A DNA stretch of 19,870 nucleotides from CAZEAC01 sp964510065 (GCA_964510065.1 CAZEAC010000084.1:1-19870); one strand, 5' to 3'. Positions 1 through 7,530 are shown, counted from the stretch's first letter. Numbers and translations are program-made. The notes: generated by a model from the letters alone, not told the origin.

Positions 1-63
1 TGTAAATAAATTTCTGCTTTCTTCGCTGGCGTAGAAATACATACCCGTCGATACCCAAGCCGT

Positions 64-83
64 TTCTCTCGGAGACCGCGCGC
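64..83 (+). repeat. Short repeat, copy 1 (left of the ORF6N gene)
   Basis: This 20-nt stretch (ttctctcggagaccgcgcgc) matches positions 811-830 (ttccctcagagaacgcgcgc) at 17 of 20 bases in the same orientation. A third, inverted copy lies at about 960-979. Copies 1 and 2 bracket the ORF6N gene. A small hairpin follows at about 87-114 (arms gaaaagc/gcttttc). Function is unknown; a recombination or insertion boundary is an inference. Confidence 0.45.
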
Positions 84-196
84 AATGAAAAGCCGAAACA
101 GGCGCGCTTTTCTAATTATCCAGGAAACTTTCCACCAAATCCTTCGAACATGCATTAGCGCATAGCGAGTGCATTTTTTATCAAGGAACCCCTAGT

Positions 197-718
197 ATGT
201 CCGACACAATCGAATCAAAAATAATCACCCTACGGGGCCAGAGGGTAATTATCGATAGCGACCTTGCAAAATTATATGGAGTCAGTACCAAACGGCTAAA
301 TGAACAGGTGCGGCGCAATGAGGACCGATTCCCCGGCGATTTCATGTTTCTGCTTACGATTCAAGAGGTTAGGGATTTGAGGTCGCAATTTGCGACCTCA
401 AATTCAACATCAGGAGGGCGACGATATTTACCCCGTGCATTTACCGAGCACGGGGCCATCATGGCGGCCAATGTACTTAACAGCAAGATAGCCATCGATG
501 CCAGTATCATGCTCGTAAGAGTCTTCGTAAAAATTAGGGCAGTACTCCTCGAGCATTCCGACCTCAAACAGCGGCTGCAGTACCTAGAGCAACGCTTCAT
601 GAAGGGCTTTGCGCAACACGAGGAAGAGCTAAGAGAGATCCGATTCTTAATCGCCAAGCTCGAGCAGCCACCCGAGCCAAAAAAGAGACGTATTGGGTTT
701 GCAAGAGAAGAGGAGTAA
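197..718 (+). CDS. ORF6N domain-containing protein (phage-type DNA-binding regulator)
   Basis: The 173-residue protein has a full ORF6N domain at about residues 7-100. The hallmarks are 'RGQRVIIDSDLAKLYGV', 'LNEQVRRN', 'RFPGDFMF', 'LRSQFATS', 'GGRRYLPRAFTEHG' and 'AANVLNS'. ORF6N is a DNA-binding module first described in phage proteins and common in bacterial accessory regions; the bacterial members have poorly known function. A likely coiled coil (about residues 115-160) and a basic tail (PKKRRIGFARE) follow the domain, the usual layout for the family. The ATG at 197 is supported by an AGGA at 184-187, nine bases upstream. The gene stands alone, with repeats on both sides, and contains a perfect 29-nt palindrome over codons of 'LRSQFATSN'. 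Family assignment is firm; regulatory role and any self-binding are inference. Confidence 0.9.
   Translation: MSDTIESKIITLRGQRVIIDSDLAKLYGVSTKRLNEQVRRNEDRFPGDFMFLLTIQEVRDLRSQFATSNSTSGGRRYLPRAFTEHGAIMAANVLNSKIAIDASIMLVRVFVKIRAVLLEHSDLKQRLQYLEQRFMKGFAQHEEELREIRFLIAKLEQPPEPKKRRIGFAREEE
375..403. repeat. Perfect 29-nt palindrome inside the ORF6N gene
   Basis: Two perfectly complementary 14-base arms (375-388, atttgaggtcgcaa; 390-403, ttgcgacctcaaat) are separated by a single T. They lie in the coding sequence and encode the strongly conserved 'LRSQFATS' segment. The structure could be an operator bound by the ORF6N protein itself, an mRNA hairpin, or a by-product of codon choice. The palindrome is seen directly; its function is inferred. 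Confidence 0.8.
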
Positions 719-802
719 TCGCGACCGTACGAGCCTAATTAACCTTTCCCAACCTCCCCAAAACCTCCCCCGTCTCCCGATCCTCACAATAAACATACTG
801 CA

Positions 803-979
803 AAAACTAATTCCCTCAGAGAACGCGCGCGAGCAATCGGATCTCAGATCGACTTAAGCCTTGAGGTATGAACCATTCGCTAGGTAGAAAATCAACTTAA
901 CTTCTAGATCTCAATCGATAAATTTCTCGGTTTTAAATCAGATTTTCTTCGGCTCTTTTCGCGCAGTCTCTGAGGGAAT
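803..979. repeat. Inverted-repeat-bounded non-coding element (MITE-like)
   Basis: The left arm at 810-829 (attccctcagagaacgcgcg) and the right arm at 960-979 are inverted copies matching at 18 of 20 bases. Weaker pairing extends outward to about 803. The 130 bp between them hold no credible ORF, only a short direct repeat of the form atctca(g)atcga near 841 and 908. The right arm ends just before the start of the truncated-looking ORF at 995. The rest of the 719-994 gap (a pyrimidine-rich stretch, 736-790) shows nothing recognisable. A small non-autonomous mobile element is plausible, but no target duplication was identified. Confidence 0.5.
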
Positions 980-994
980 GAGCTTGGTGATACT

Positions 995-1645
995 GTGGTA
1001 AGGATGCTTCCTTCGAGTTCAGAGCAGGGATACTTTGGAATCATTGAAGTTCAGCCGATAAGAAAAGAATCGCGGCCATGTCTAATAATAAAAGTGCCGA
1101 AAGATGTGGCCGAGTGTAGCGGGGCGCTTGTTGGATTGTATGTAAGAAATAGCGTCAGTGCTCCGCGTGTCTCACCTTATGAAATTCAATCGATCATGCG
1201 GGACGGAACCCTTTTTCGCGATGCGATTCTAAGCAGAAAGGACACGGCGATAGCTGAAGCGCCTGCACAAAATAAACTGAGCAAAGACGAGCTTATTGCG
1301 TGCGCTAATAATCGCACGAAGCGCCTTACTGCCAAAATGCAAATGCAAGACAAGCCACTCTTCGGTCTTTGGGCGATACCAAATCCGCCACTTGATGCGT
1401 CCAAAATGTTTGAAACTGACGACAACGAAATAGTCTCGCTACTTAGAAACCCTCCAGAGATTCGCACCTCTGGATTCGATCTCTCTACGGGGCTTTTTCC
1501 AGTTATTGTCGAAGGCGAACGTCGTCAATGTATTTCGATTGGAGATCGCGGAATACAATTTTATAGGGACGCGAGTCTATTTTTTGTAGCCCCCGGGGAC
1601 GATAGTTTTTTTGTCGCGCCCGGAATGGCAATCCTCAACAGCTAA
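995..1645 (+). CDS. Hypothetical protein, possible 5'-truncated Schlafen/AlbA_2-like protein
   Basis: This 216-residue ORF begins with GTG at 995 and has no clear ribosome binding site. The reading frame is closed by a TGA at 971, inside the right arm of the neighbouring inverted repeat. Residues about 24-68 ('RPCLIIKVPKDV' ... 'GLYVRNSVSAPRVSPYEIQSIM') resemble the last strands of an AlbA_2 (Schlafen-type) domain, where the pattern is a hydrophobic strand ending in Vp, then 'yvR.gs.t' and an 'Ei..l' helix. The first two thirds of such a domain is absent. The C-terminal part ('ISIGDRGIQFYRDASLFF') also fits the tail of some AlbA_2 proteins. It is therefore probably a remnant whose 5' end was lost. 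The similarity is judged by eye and is moderate at best. Confidence 0.45.
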   Translation: MVRMLPSSSEQGYFGIIEVQPIRKESRPCLIIKVPKDVAECSGALVGLYVRNSVSAPRVSPYEIQSIMRDGTLFRDAILSRKDTAIAEAPAQNKLSKDELIACANNRTKRLTAKMQMQDKPLFGLWAIPNPPLDASKMFETDDNEIVSLLRNPPEIRTSGFDLSTGLFPVIVEGERRQCISIGDRGIQFYRDASLFFVAPGDDSFFVAPGMAILNS

Positions 1646-1714
1646 ATATTAATCCGCTCGTTCTTGCCGAGACGACATATTTGTTTTGCGATCTAGCAAT
1701 ACGACTTTCCAAAC

Positions 1715-2017
1715 TTGCCAAGGGAGATCAAGGGGGAAATTCACTTCTCGTTATATTTTGACAACCTGTCCATAGGCCCAAATAGACCAATTGTTCGGTT
1801 GTATGAAAGGTTTTCGGCAACGCCGGAGTTAAAAACTGCCCCCTCGGGGGCAGGGAGTTTTTATGCACCAGAAACGACCAAGGCGAAATCTGAGACTATA
1901 GCTTATAACCTTCTCAAACAATTGTACGCATGGGCGGGATTTGCATACTCTGAGACGCCATTCTCGGCCAATAACGGTACTATCGATGTAGAGAAAATTA
2001 AAAGCGTTAGAGGTTAG
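1715..2017 (+). CDS. Short hypothetical ORF, probable gene fragment
   Basis: This 100-codon ORF uses a TTG start with no Shine-Dalgarno sequence and contains no internal ATG. It lies in the same reading frame as the preceding ORF (995-1645), separated by in-frame stops at 1643 and 1694. The two may be pieces of one decayed gene, or this may be a separate remnant. The composition is protein-like ('HFSLYFDNLSIG', 'RPIVRLYERFSA', 'YNLLKQLYAWAGFAYSETPF') and no family was recognised. It stops about 65 bp before the first 18-bp direct repeat. Confidence 0.3.
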   Translation: MPREIKGEIHFSLYFDNLSIGPNRPIVRLYERFSATPELKTAPSGAGSFYAPETTKAKSETIAYNLLKQLYAWAGFAYSETPFSANNGTIDVEKIKSVRG

Positions 2018-2083
2018 TACTGGCCAGCCGTTTCTCACGGGCGCCATCAGCTTTACGCTCCATCCTTTACCTATACAGAACTA

Positions 2084-2101
2084 AAAAACTATATACCTAA
2101 G
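2084..2101 (+). repeat. 18-bp direct repeat, left copy (att-like)
   Basis: The sequence aaaaactatatacctaag occurs here and identically at 2877-2894, 793 bp apart, bracketing the vapBC pair. The second copy lies immediately upstream of the tyrosine recombinase gene. Identical short direct repeats beside such a gene are typical of core attachment sites, but that role is inferred. Confidence 0.6.
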
Positions 2102-2146
2102 TAGGGTGTCAAAATAAGCCTCGCGGCACCTTATCCAGGCCCTTGC

Positions 2147-2533
2147 TTAATTAGCACTGACCAAGCTCAGCCCAAGTTTTCTGGCGAGCTTGGTCATCTT
2201 TTCGTCATAAGAGAACAGCGCTGCGTCATGCCGAAGCGCATCGGCAATAATCAGGAGGTCAGAAATTCCGCCTAGGAGGCCCGACCCCTTTGCCCTTTTC
2301 AGCAGGCTTTCGCATTCCGCCGGGGCTGCAAATGTTTCTATTGGCCGAAGCGAATTGCAAAGTCGCTCAACGGTGCTAGCCTCAGCTTTTTTTACGCCTG
2401 CGAGGATTTCGAGACGCACTATTGGAGAAAGCAGCACACAATTCTTTAATATGAGCACTGCGAGCGAATCGTCGGAACTCCCGCGCAGATATTCGATAAA
2501 TACCGAAGTATCAACCACTACAAGGTCGCTCAC
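2147..2533 (-). CDS. vapC: VapC-type PIN-domain ribonuclease toxin
   Basis: The 128-residue PIN-domain protein has the expected acidic metal-binding residues: D8 in 'VVVDTSVFIEYLRG', E42 in 'RLEILAG', D92 in 'GISDLLIIADAL' and D110 in 'LFSYDEKMTKLA'. VapC toxins are Mg2+-dependent RNases that cut RNA (tRNA or rRNA in studied cases) when freed from VapB. Length and motif spacing are normal, so the toxin looks intact. It starts with GTG, and its first four bases overlap the end of the upstream antitoxin gene (GTGA), giving translational coupling. The module sits between two identical 18-bp direct repeats next to a tyrosine recombinase. The target RNA cannot be read from the sequence. Confidence 0.92.
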   Translation of the reverse strand: MSDLVVVDTSVFIEYLRGSSDDSLAVLILKNCVLLSPIVRLEILAGVKKAEASTVERLCNSLRPIETFAAPAECESLLKRAKGSGLLGGISDLLIIADALRHDAALFSYDEKMTKLARKLGLSLVSAN

Positions 2534-2739
2534 AGTCGCACTCGTTGTCGCAGCTCGTCGAGGTCCAAATCAATCTTAATCTTGCCCTTTAGATCCACAA
2601 TTGCCTTTCGCTCGTGCTGCGCAATGAGCTCCTTAAGCCCCGCAATGAGCGCATTTGTTTGATTCAGACAGGTCAGATCGCAAGCTTTTCTAAGGAGATC
2701 TTCGGGAATATTGGTTGAAATTTTTTTGAGCTTTTTCAT
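2530..2739 (-). CDS. vapB: VapB-type antitoxin
   Basis: This small 69-residue protein lies directly upstream of vapC and overlaps it by 4 bp. The N-terminal half ('KKISTNIPEDLLRKACDLT...NALIAGLKELI') fits a ribbon-helix-helix-like DNA-binding fold. The C-terminal tail ('LKGKIKIDLDLDELRQRVRL') matches the VapB pattern 'G.i.i..dl..lR', which inserts into the toxin active site. VapB represses its own operon as a VapBC complex. Candidate operator repeats (cgtatatat) lie just upstream of the ATG. No strong Shine-Dalgarno sequence is visible. Confidence 0.85.
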   Translation of the reverse strand: MKKLKKISTNIPEDLLRKACDLTCLNQTNALIAGLKELIAQHERKAIVDLKGKIKIDLDLDELRQRVRL

Positions 2740-2770
2740 CGTATATATTTAACAAATCAGCCGTATATAT
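2740..2770 (-). promoter_or_regulatory. Candidate vapBC operator
   Basis: Two identical cgtatatat motifs (2740-2748 and 2762-2770) are spaced 22 bp apart, about two helical turns, directly upstream of the vapB start. Each contains the near-palindrome tatata. Paired AT-rich motifs overlapping the promoter are typical of autorepressed VapB operators. Binding itself is inferred. Confidence 0.45.
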
Positions 2771-2876
2771 GATATGATGCCATGGATCTATATTCGTTGC
2801 AACCTTGTTCTAGGACTAGCCTTCGGCTCCACTCTTGCCCTAGGGAGCTCATAAGTATCAGCATTGCGCCAGCGAG

Positions 2877-2894
2877 AAAAACTATATACCTAAG
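2877..2894 (+). repeat. 18-bp direct repeat, right copy (att-like)
   Basis: This is identical to 2084-2101 and ends 32 bp before the ATG of the tyrosine recombinase. The bases that follow contain two ctaaat motifs (2904-2915), which could be recombinase arm sites. The role as an attachment site is inferred from position and identity. Confidence 0.6.
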
Positions 2895-2926
2895 AATAGC
2901 TACTAAATGCTAAATTACCTCTATAG

Positions 2927-3991
2927 ATGGACCTCACGACTCAGAAATCTAACGCAACGCAGCAGGTCTGGCTTCGCCTTACCGCTTTTCTATCCCTCAA
3001 GAGCCCCAACACCCAACTCACCTACCGCGGAATCATGAATGAATGGTGCGAATTTTTAGGCGCTAAGGTGGGCACGCCGGCTGCTGCACAGAAGATTGTC
3101 GCCGCGAGCGATGTACATTCGATTGCATTTCGTAAGTGGCTCGCGTCGCGCCCCGGCGAAAAGCCGCGAGGCGGTCCGGCCTCAAAGTCTACCGGGCTTA
3201 TCATTGCCCGACACCAAACTCGGAAAAAAGATGGTCTTGAAAGTACGCTCTCGAACGCCACCATTGCAAAAAAATTTGCGGCACTACGCCGTATGTACCG
3301 CGCGTTGATGGCCGCAGATCTTGGTATTAAAGTTAACCCTTTTGACTCCGACCTGGTGCCGCCTCCACCTAAAGACGCCGGACGAAAACGCCCAACCGAA
3401 ATGATCGATTTTGCCCTTGTTAAAAGGATAATTAATTTGCCCGATAAGCTCTCCGCAAAAGGGGTCCGCGACCGCGCCATCTTGGCCTGCTTCTTTGGCG
3501 GGGGCTTGCGCCGCAGCGAAGTCATCGCTCTGCGAGTGAGCGACGTGCGGAAAAGTGCTCAGGGCACGACCTACTTGTATCTTCGCTCAACCAAGGCAAG
3601 AAAGGACGCTGAGCAGGCCCTACCTAAATGGGCTGCGGCCGAGGTGCTCGCCCTGCTCAAGATTCGAAAGGAGCAAAAAGCCTCCGGAGCTGACTATTTG
3701 TTTACCGCCTTTACCGGCCGCGGAGGAAAGATCGCCACCGCGGATCCGCTCTCGCCCGCCGGACTCTACCTTCTTTTTAAAGACTACTGCCAACGTGCCG
3801 GGGCAAGCCAGTTTGCAACCCCCCACTCCGCCCGTGCAACTGCAATTACGAAACTTCTCGATGCCGGAATTCCACATCGCAAAGTACAGGAGTTTTCTCG
3901 CCACTCAAGTATTCAAATGGTCGAGGTGTACGACAAGCGCCGCTTCGGCGTTGATGACAATCCGGCGAAAGACCTTAGTTTTGAAGATTGA
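2927..3991 (+). CDS. Tyrosine recombinase / phage-type integrase
   Basis: The 354-residue protein has an N-terminal SAM-like core-binding domain (about residues 12-135, with a Gly/Lys-rich insertion near 75-105) and a C-terminal catalytic domain. All catalytic positions are visible: R195 in 'GGGLRRSEVIALRVSDV', K223 in 'STKARKD', H300 and R303 in 'TPHSARATAIT', H326 in 'SRHSSIQ' and Y335 in 'VEVYDKRR'. It should cut and rejoin DNA at short specific sites. The extra helix typical of integron integrases was not seen, so it is not called IntI. No good Shine-Dalgarno sequence precedes the ATG. An 18-bp direct repeat just upstream is a candidate recombination site, and vapBC lies between its two copies. 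It is convergent with the tadG-like gene, 30 bp away. It appears intact. Confidence 0.92.
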   Translation: MDLTTQKSNATQQVWLRLTAFLSLKSPNTQLTYRGIMNEWCEFLGAKVGTPAAAQKIVAASDVHSIAFRKWLASRPGEKPRGGPASKSTGLIIARHQTRKKDGLESTLSNATIAKKFAALRRMYRALMAADLGIKVNPFDSDLVPPPPKDAGRKRPTEMIDFALVKRIINLPDKLSAKGVRDRAILACFFGGGLRRSEVIALRVSDVRKSAQGTTYLYLRSTKARKDAEQALPKWAAAEVLALLKIRKEQKASGADYLFTAFTGRGGKIATADPLSPAGLYLLFKDYCQRAGASQFATPHSARATAITKLLDAGIPHRKVQEFSRHSSIQMVEVYDKRRFGVDDNPAKDLSFED

Positions 3992-4021
3992 ACAAACGTG
4001 CGAGCCTGGAACCGTGCGCGG

Positions 4022-6166
4022 CTATCGGACAAGTCGTGGACTTCTTTCACCCTGACTCTGTGTGGTCCCAAGGAAATGCTTCCCGCAGGTGACGCGCGCC
4101 CGAGCGACATTACACTGATTTACAAGAAGCCCGTCCGCGGGATTCCCCACGGTAGCGTCCGCTCCGAGAAATGACCAGTCACGGAGCGATTGAGAATTGT
4201 AGGAGGCAGCTCCCCCTGGTCGATACGTTACCTGGCCAATCGCGCTCGGCACCGGCTGGCCAATATCGGTATCCACCATCACAATGTCTACGAAGCCTAC
4301 AATTATCCACTGGTATGTATTGAGCGCAGTAGGATCTCTGTTCGCCCCGCTTCTGCTCTTGCCAAGCCCAATACAAGACACCGCACTGCCATCCGGTGAA
4401 AGCGGTGCGATAATTGCCGCTTTCGTTCGCCACACGGGCGACGCATCATTAATTGAATCTCCAGCGAAAGAGCTTGGCACTACTGTCGCCGTTACATTGT
4501 AGGCATCTTCAATAAATGAACGAGTACGACTTGAACCTTTAGTAACAGTAATATTTTGAAACGAGGCACGTTTTGAATTACATAGCCCGTTAAAAAGATT
4601 CACCCGAGAGGACCACACAACATCCGGTGAATTACGCAAGAGATTATTTGCTAACGATGCACCATGGATTCCAATACCTTCTGTGCTCCAAGTATTCGGA
4701 TTATAAAACGCTGCGCCAGCCGGAAAGCTGACCCCAAAAGTCCCGTAATTTCGTGTAAACACACCGAGGTCAGTTTCCGAATATCGAGGATTATTTCCAG
4801 GTTCTGCAATTATTTTTTCCCAGATTTTTGCGTCGAGGTCGCTATCGTTCGGACCACTCTCGAGGACAGTAAACTGCTCGCCCAGAGTCATTGATGCAGA
4901 TAAATTGCTCTTGATTAAACCTTCGGTAATTGCGCTTCCATTTCCAGCCCTTGTCGGAAGTCCAAAAACTCCAAAATGATCAGTCGCTTGATATACAATC
5001 GCCGGCGCATCGGAATCAGTTCGGCTATCATCCTGCGGAAACTTATGCAGCCCGGCGAAGCCAGGAACCGCCAAGCTGCCACGACCATAGCCATGATCAG
5101 TGACGCAAATAGGCGCGTTGTTAAAGGGGGCGATTGCCGGGTCGGGACAGTCCGGACAGATATCATCTCGAAAGTCTCTATAAGCCTGAATGGTGCTAAA
5201 GAACTGCTGCCTTAGGGGCTGGTTGGATCCGAAGCGCCCCGAGACTTCAGTTGGATCCATCGCCGACGAGCAGGGTGCCCAGGCAAAATTGGGAACTGGA
5301 TAAACATCGTTAAGAGTATAGTTTGGCGTTCCAGCAGGAAGCGTGGCGTTTATCCGATTCAAAAGCGTCTGCGCTTGTGGTTCAAACCTGTCTGCCCGAG
5401 CAAAAATTCTGTCACCAAGACAGAGATCATTATCGTCCTTGGCTTTGTCGGCGAGATTTCCCGACAGAATCGAATCGCCATAATACTTACCATCGCTATT
5501 CACTAGATTACATATCGGTAGTGCAACCGGCGCAGATTCAACTGAACCGACCTTACCCGCCACAGCGGTAGCGTTAGCAGCAAGGGCCAAAGTTCCACTA
5601 CCCAATGCTCCTGTTTGCGGGCGTGAGATCTGCACCCGCACCGCATTTGCTATCATCGCTACCGGAATTCCGGGGTGCTGCGACGGAAACCCCGAGTTGT
5701 TGGCAGTCTCGTCTTCAAATGAGGTAAAGAATTCAGCGCCACCGGTGCTGTTCCAAGCGCCCCAGAAGCCACGCTCCACTCGAATAATGAGGTTATTCGA
5801 GATTGGCCAGTTTACCTTTTCAGCTTCGAGATCGGTAAAATTACTGAGACTATCTCGAATCGCTTGGACATTTAACGAGTGCTGGCTCTTGAGTCCAGCC
5901 AAAACATCATGATTTATAAGAAGCTCGAGAGCCGTACGCTTCGCCTCTTTGTAGCACTCAGGACGGGGACAAAGTTTGCTACTTCCGCCAACTGCCGCGT
6001 TATCGGCTGCGACCTGCAATTCCGTAAGCACGACATCTGCATAATTATAATTAAAGGCATAGTAAACTAGGATGATAACAACCGGCAGGATCAGCGCAAA
6101 AAGCAGAATTGCGAACCCTGATTCGCTTCGGAGCTTCCGCGAACTATTTGCTTCTTGCTGCTGCAT
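4022..6166 (-). CDS. TadG-like Flp-pilus / pseudopilin-type protein
   Basis: The protein is about 714 residues from the ATG at 6166; a GTG at 6175 would add three residues but has no better ribosome binding site. One N-terminal membrane segment ('GFAILLFALILPVVIILVYY') is followed by 'LQVAADNAAVGGSSKL', the arrangement of TadG/TadE-like proteins, where the hydrophobic helix leads into an Ala-rich stretch. The long remainder is predicted to be outside the inner membrane, is Asn/Ser/Gly-rich and has scattered Cys pairs (for example 'CPRPEC', 'CPDCPD') that could form disulfides. It is the last gene of a three-gene cluster after two TadE-like genes (15-bp gap). TadG proteins are thought to help anchor or assemble Tad pili. 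The region after the N terminus matches no domain recognised here. The gene ends 30 bp from the convergent recombinase. Confidence 0.75.
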   Translation of the reverse strand: MQQQEANSSRKLRSESGFAILLFALILPVVIILVYYAFNYNYADVVLTELQVAADNAAVGGSSKLCPRPECYKEAKRTALELLINHDVLAGLKSQHSLNVQAIRDSLSNFTDLEAEKVNWPISNNLIIRVERGFWGAWNSTGGAEFFTSFEDETANNSGFPSQHPGIPVAMIANAVRVQISRPQTGALGSGTLALAANATAVAGKVGSVESAPVALPICNLVNSDGKYYGDSILSGNLADKAKDDNDLCLGDRIFARADRFEPQAQTLLNRINATLPAGTPNYTLNDVYPVPNFAWAPCSSAMDPTEVSGRFGSNQPLRQQFFSTIQAYRDFRDDICPDCPDPAIAPFNNAPICVTDHGYGRGSLAVPGFAGLHKFPQDDSRTDSDAPAIVYQATDHFGVFGLPTRAGNGSAITEGLIKSNLSASMTLGEQFTVLESGPNDSDLDAKIWEKIIAEPGNNPRYSETDLGVFTRNYGTFGVSFPAGAAFYNPNTWSTEGIGIHGASLANNLLRNSPDVVWSSRVNLFNGLCNSKRASFQNITVTKGSSRTRSFIEDAYNVTATVVPSSFAGDSINDASPVWRTKAAIIAPLSPDGSAVSCIGLGKSRSGANRDPTALNTYQWIIVGFVDIVMVDTDIGQPVPSAIGQVTYRPGGAASYNSQSLRDWSFLGADATVGNPADGLLVNQCNVARARVTCGKHFLGTTQSQGERSPRLVR

Positions 6167-6181
6167 AGCTTCCACTCTTGC

Positions 6182-6664
6182 TTAGGAGCACTCCTCAGTT
6201 AAATTTTCACAGGTTTCCGCTTGTTCCTGATAGGGATAAAATGATGAAAGCGCATAAGTCAGATTTACCCCCGACGTAAGCTGCAGCAATCGACAGCTCC
6301 AGCACGGGATCTCGGCAGACGTAACTAAATTTAAACCGGAAACGTTATCATCCGGCCCCGCTCCTGCTCGTGCAGGAAGATTCACGCTGGACGTTGAAAC
6401 ATTCACGCAGTGTGGCATTAGAATCCCAAATCGATCTCTTAGACCTGAAACTTCACTCCGCGCCGCACTGAGACAGGTTCCCCCGGACGCAAGGGTAAGT
6501 GCTCGGGCAGCACGGTAGTGAGTGTAGCGCACTAACATTCGTCGCGTAAGGATCAAAGAAAAATCAATAGTACCGAACGCAAGGGCTAAAAAAAGTGGGA
6601 AGATAACTGCAGCCTCAACGATTGAAGCGCCGCGTTCCCTTTTTTTTGACCTTCTCATGGCCAT
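6182..6664 (-). CDS. TadE-like minor pseudopilin (second)
   Basis: This is a TadE-like protein of about 160 residues. A basic N terminus ('RRSKKRERG') precedes 'ASIVEAAVIFPLFLALAFGTIDFSLIL', the pilin-like hydrophobic helix with the characteristic Glu five residues after the Gly at the putative prepilin-peptidase site. The Cys residues further on ('CWSC', 'CENLTEEC') may form disulfides. An in-frame GTG at 6685 abuts the stop of the upstream gene and would add seven residues. The ATG at 6664 is preferred because a GGGG stretch lies about six bases upstream. It forms an operon with its neighbours. Confidence 0.75.
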   Translation of the reverse strand: MAMRRSKKRERGASIVEAAVIFPLFLALAFGTIDFSLILTRRMLVRYTHYRAARALTLASGGTCLSAARSEVSGLRDRFGILMPHCVNVSTSSVNLPARAGAGPDDNVSGLNLVTSAEIPCWSCRLLQLTSGVNLTYALSSFYPYQEQAETCENLTEECS

Positions 6665-6685
6665 CTTACACCCCACATCTTTCAC

Positions 6686-7219
6686 TTACGCACAGCCCGG
6701 AATTCCAGTCATTGCACTAGGGACAATCATTGGAACAATATCGTTCGTTCTCGTGGAGCCGTCAGGCCTGACTTCCGATGCAAGCAGCGAGGTACTCGTC
6801 GAGCATCGGTTCTTAATCGTCATCCACCACATAAACGCGTAGCGGGTCGGTGTGCGTCGTCCAAGCGTAACCTTTACGGTACCAGGTATCCGAACGTCAT
6901 TGACATTAAGCGCCGATTCAATGCGCCAAACGAAATCATCAGGATTGAGCGCAGCCTCTCTGAGAAATCGTGAAATCGAAGCGCTCACCGCATCTGACAC
7001 CATCTGCGCGTCCCTGCCTGGTTTAAGCTTCGAGGCGGCGCTTGTCCCGACATACGCGGCTTCCGAAAGAAGACGCGTCTCGAATAGGAAACATCCAAAA
7101 CCGAAGAGTCCGCCGAGAATCAAAAACATTACCGGCACCACCAGCGAAAATTCAATTACTGCAAGCCCGGCTTGCGTTCTTGTAGTTGAATTTTTTCCTG
7201 ACTGTCTCTTCACGTTCAT
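6686..7219 (-). CDS. TadE-like minor pseudopilin (first)
   Basis: The 177-residue protein has a TadE-like N terminus: a short basic leader, then 'AGLAVIEFSLVVPVMFLILGGLFGFGCFLFETRLLSEAAY' with the conserved Glu at residue 23 inside the hydrophobic helix. Family members are processed by a prepilin peptidase and act as minor pseudopilins in Tad pilus assembly or secretion. The ATG has an AGGA about five bases upstream. It is the first gene of the cluster. A weak sigma-70-like promoter (TTGGCC, 18-bp spacer, TAAACA on the minus strand) can be drawn just upstream at about 7230-7260 but is not convincing alone. No Flp pilin, TadA ATPase or prepilin peptidase gene is in the window. Confidence 0.75.
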   Translation of the reverse strand: MNVKRQSGKNSTTRTQAGLAVIEFSLVVPVMFLILGGLFGFGCFLFETRLLSEAAYVGTSAASKLKPGRDAQMVSDAVSASISRFLREAALNPDDFVWRIESALNVNDVRIPGTVKVTLGRRTPTRYAFMWWMTIKNRCSTSTSLLASEVRPDGSTRTNDIVPMIVPSAMTGIPGCA

Positions 7220-7475
7220 ACCATCCTAGTCTGTTTAGCCGCACACATTGCTTCCGGCCAATTGAGATCCGAAAACGAAGGACTAAATCTATTCTTGGTT
7301 ACAAAGACCCCAATTTGGCGGCACAATCAGTACCTGCTTGTTGATATTGCAAGTACCGTGCCCATCTTTGTTGGTGTGAATTTTGGTCCCTGCTACCGGA
7401 GCCAAGGTCTTGATTGCAGGCTTAATTTAGGAGCTTCCGGAGACGGCTTGCGCTCAGGACGTGATACGACCTGAT

Positions 7476-7530
7476 GCGAAAGCGCGATGGGCACGAAGGG
7501 AGACATCTTCGCATCCATCGCGACTTTCGC
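7476..7530 (-). terminator. Long hairpin downstream of the large secreted-protein gene
   Basis: The arms at 7476-7490 and 7515-7530 pair over 15 bp with one bulged base, and a second 5-bp stem (cgaag/cttcg) forms in the loop. The hairpin begins 18 bp past the stop of the 7549-9996 gene, so it can end that transcript before the tadE cluster. There is no U-tract on either strand, so it may instead act as an mRNA 3'-end barrier. The rest of the 7220-7548 gap shows no convincing gene. Confidence 0.6.

Noticed and set aside
1..4000. Integron with gene cassettes, suggested by single genes, a toxin-antitoxin pair and a tyrosine recombinase
   Set aside because: No GTTRRRY/RYYYAAC core sites or attC-like structures were found between the genes. 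The genes are on mixed strands and the recombinase lacks a visible IntI-specific insertion.
3555..4055. 166-codon plus-strand ORF overlapping the recombinase gene in another frame
   Set aside because: It is a shadow of the recombinase, which has all its catalytic residues in its own frame; the shadow is Pro/Arg-rich without domain features.
7289..7420. Minus-strand 43-codon open stretch with protein-like sequence and two Cys, between the secreted-protein gene and tadE
   Set aside because: There is no ATG or GTG start at the open end and an in-frame stop lies just upstream. An open frame of that length is expected by chance.
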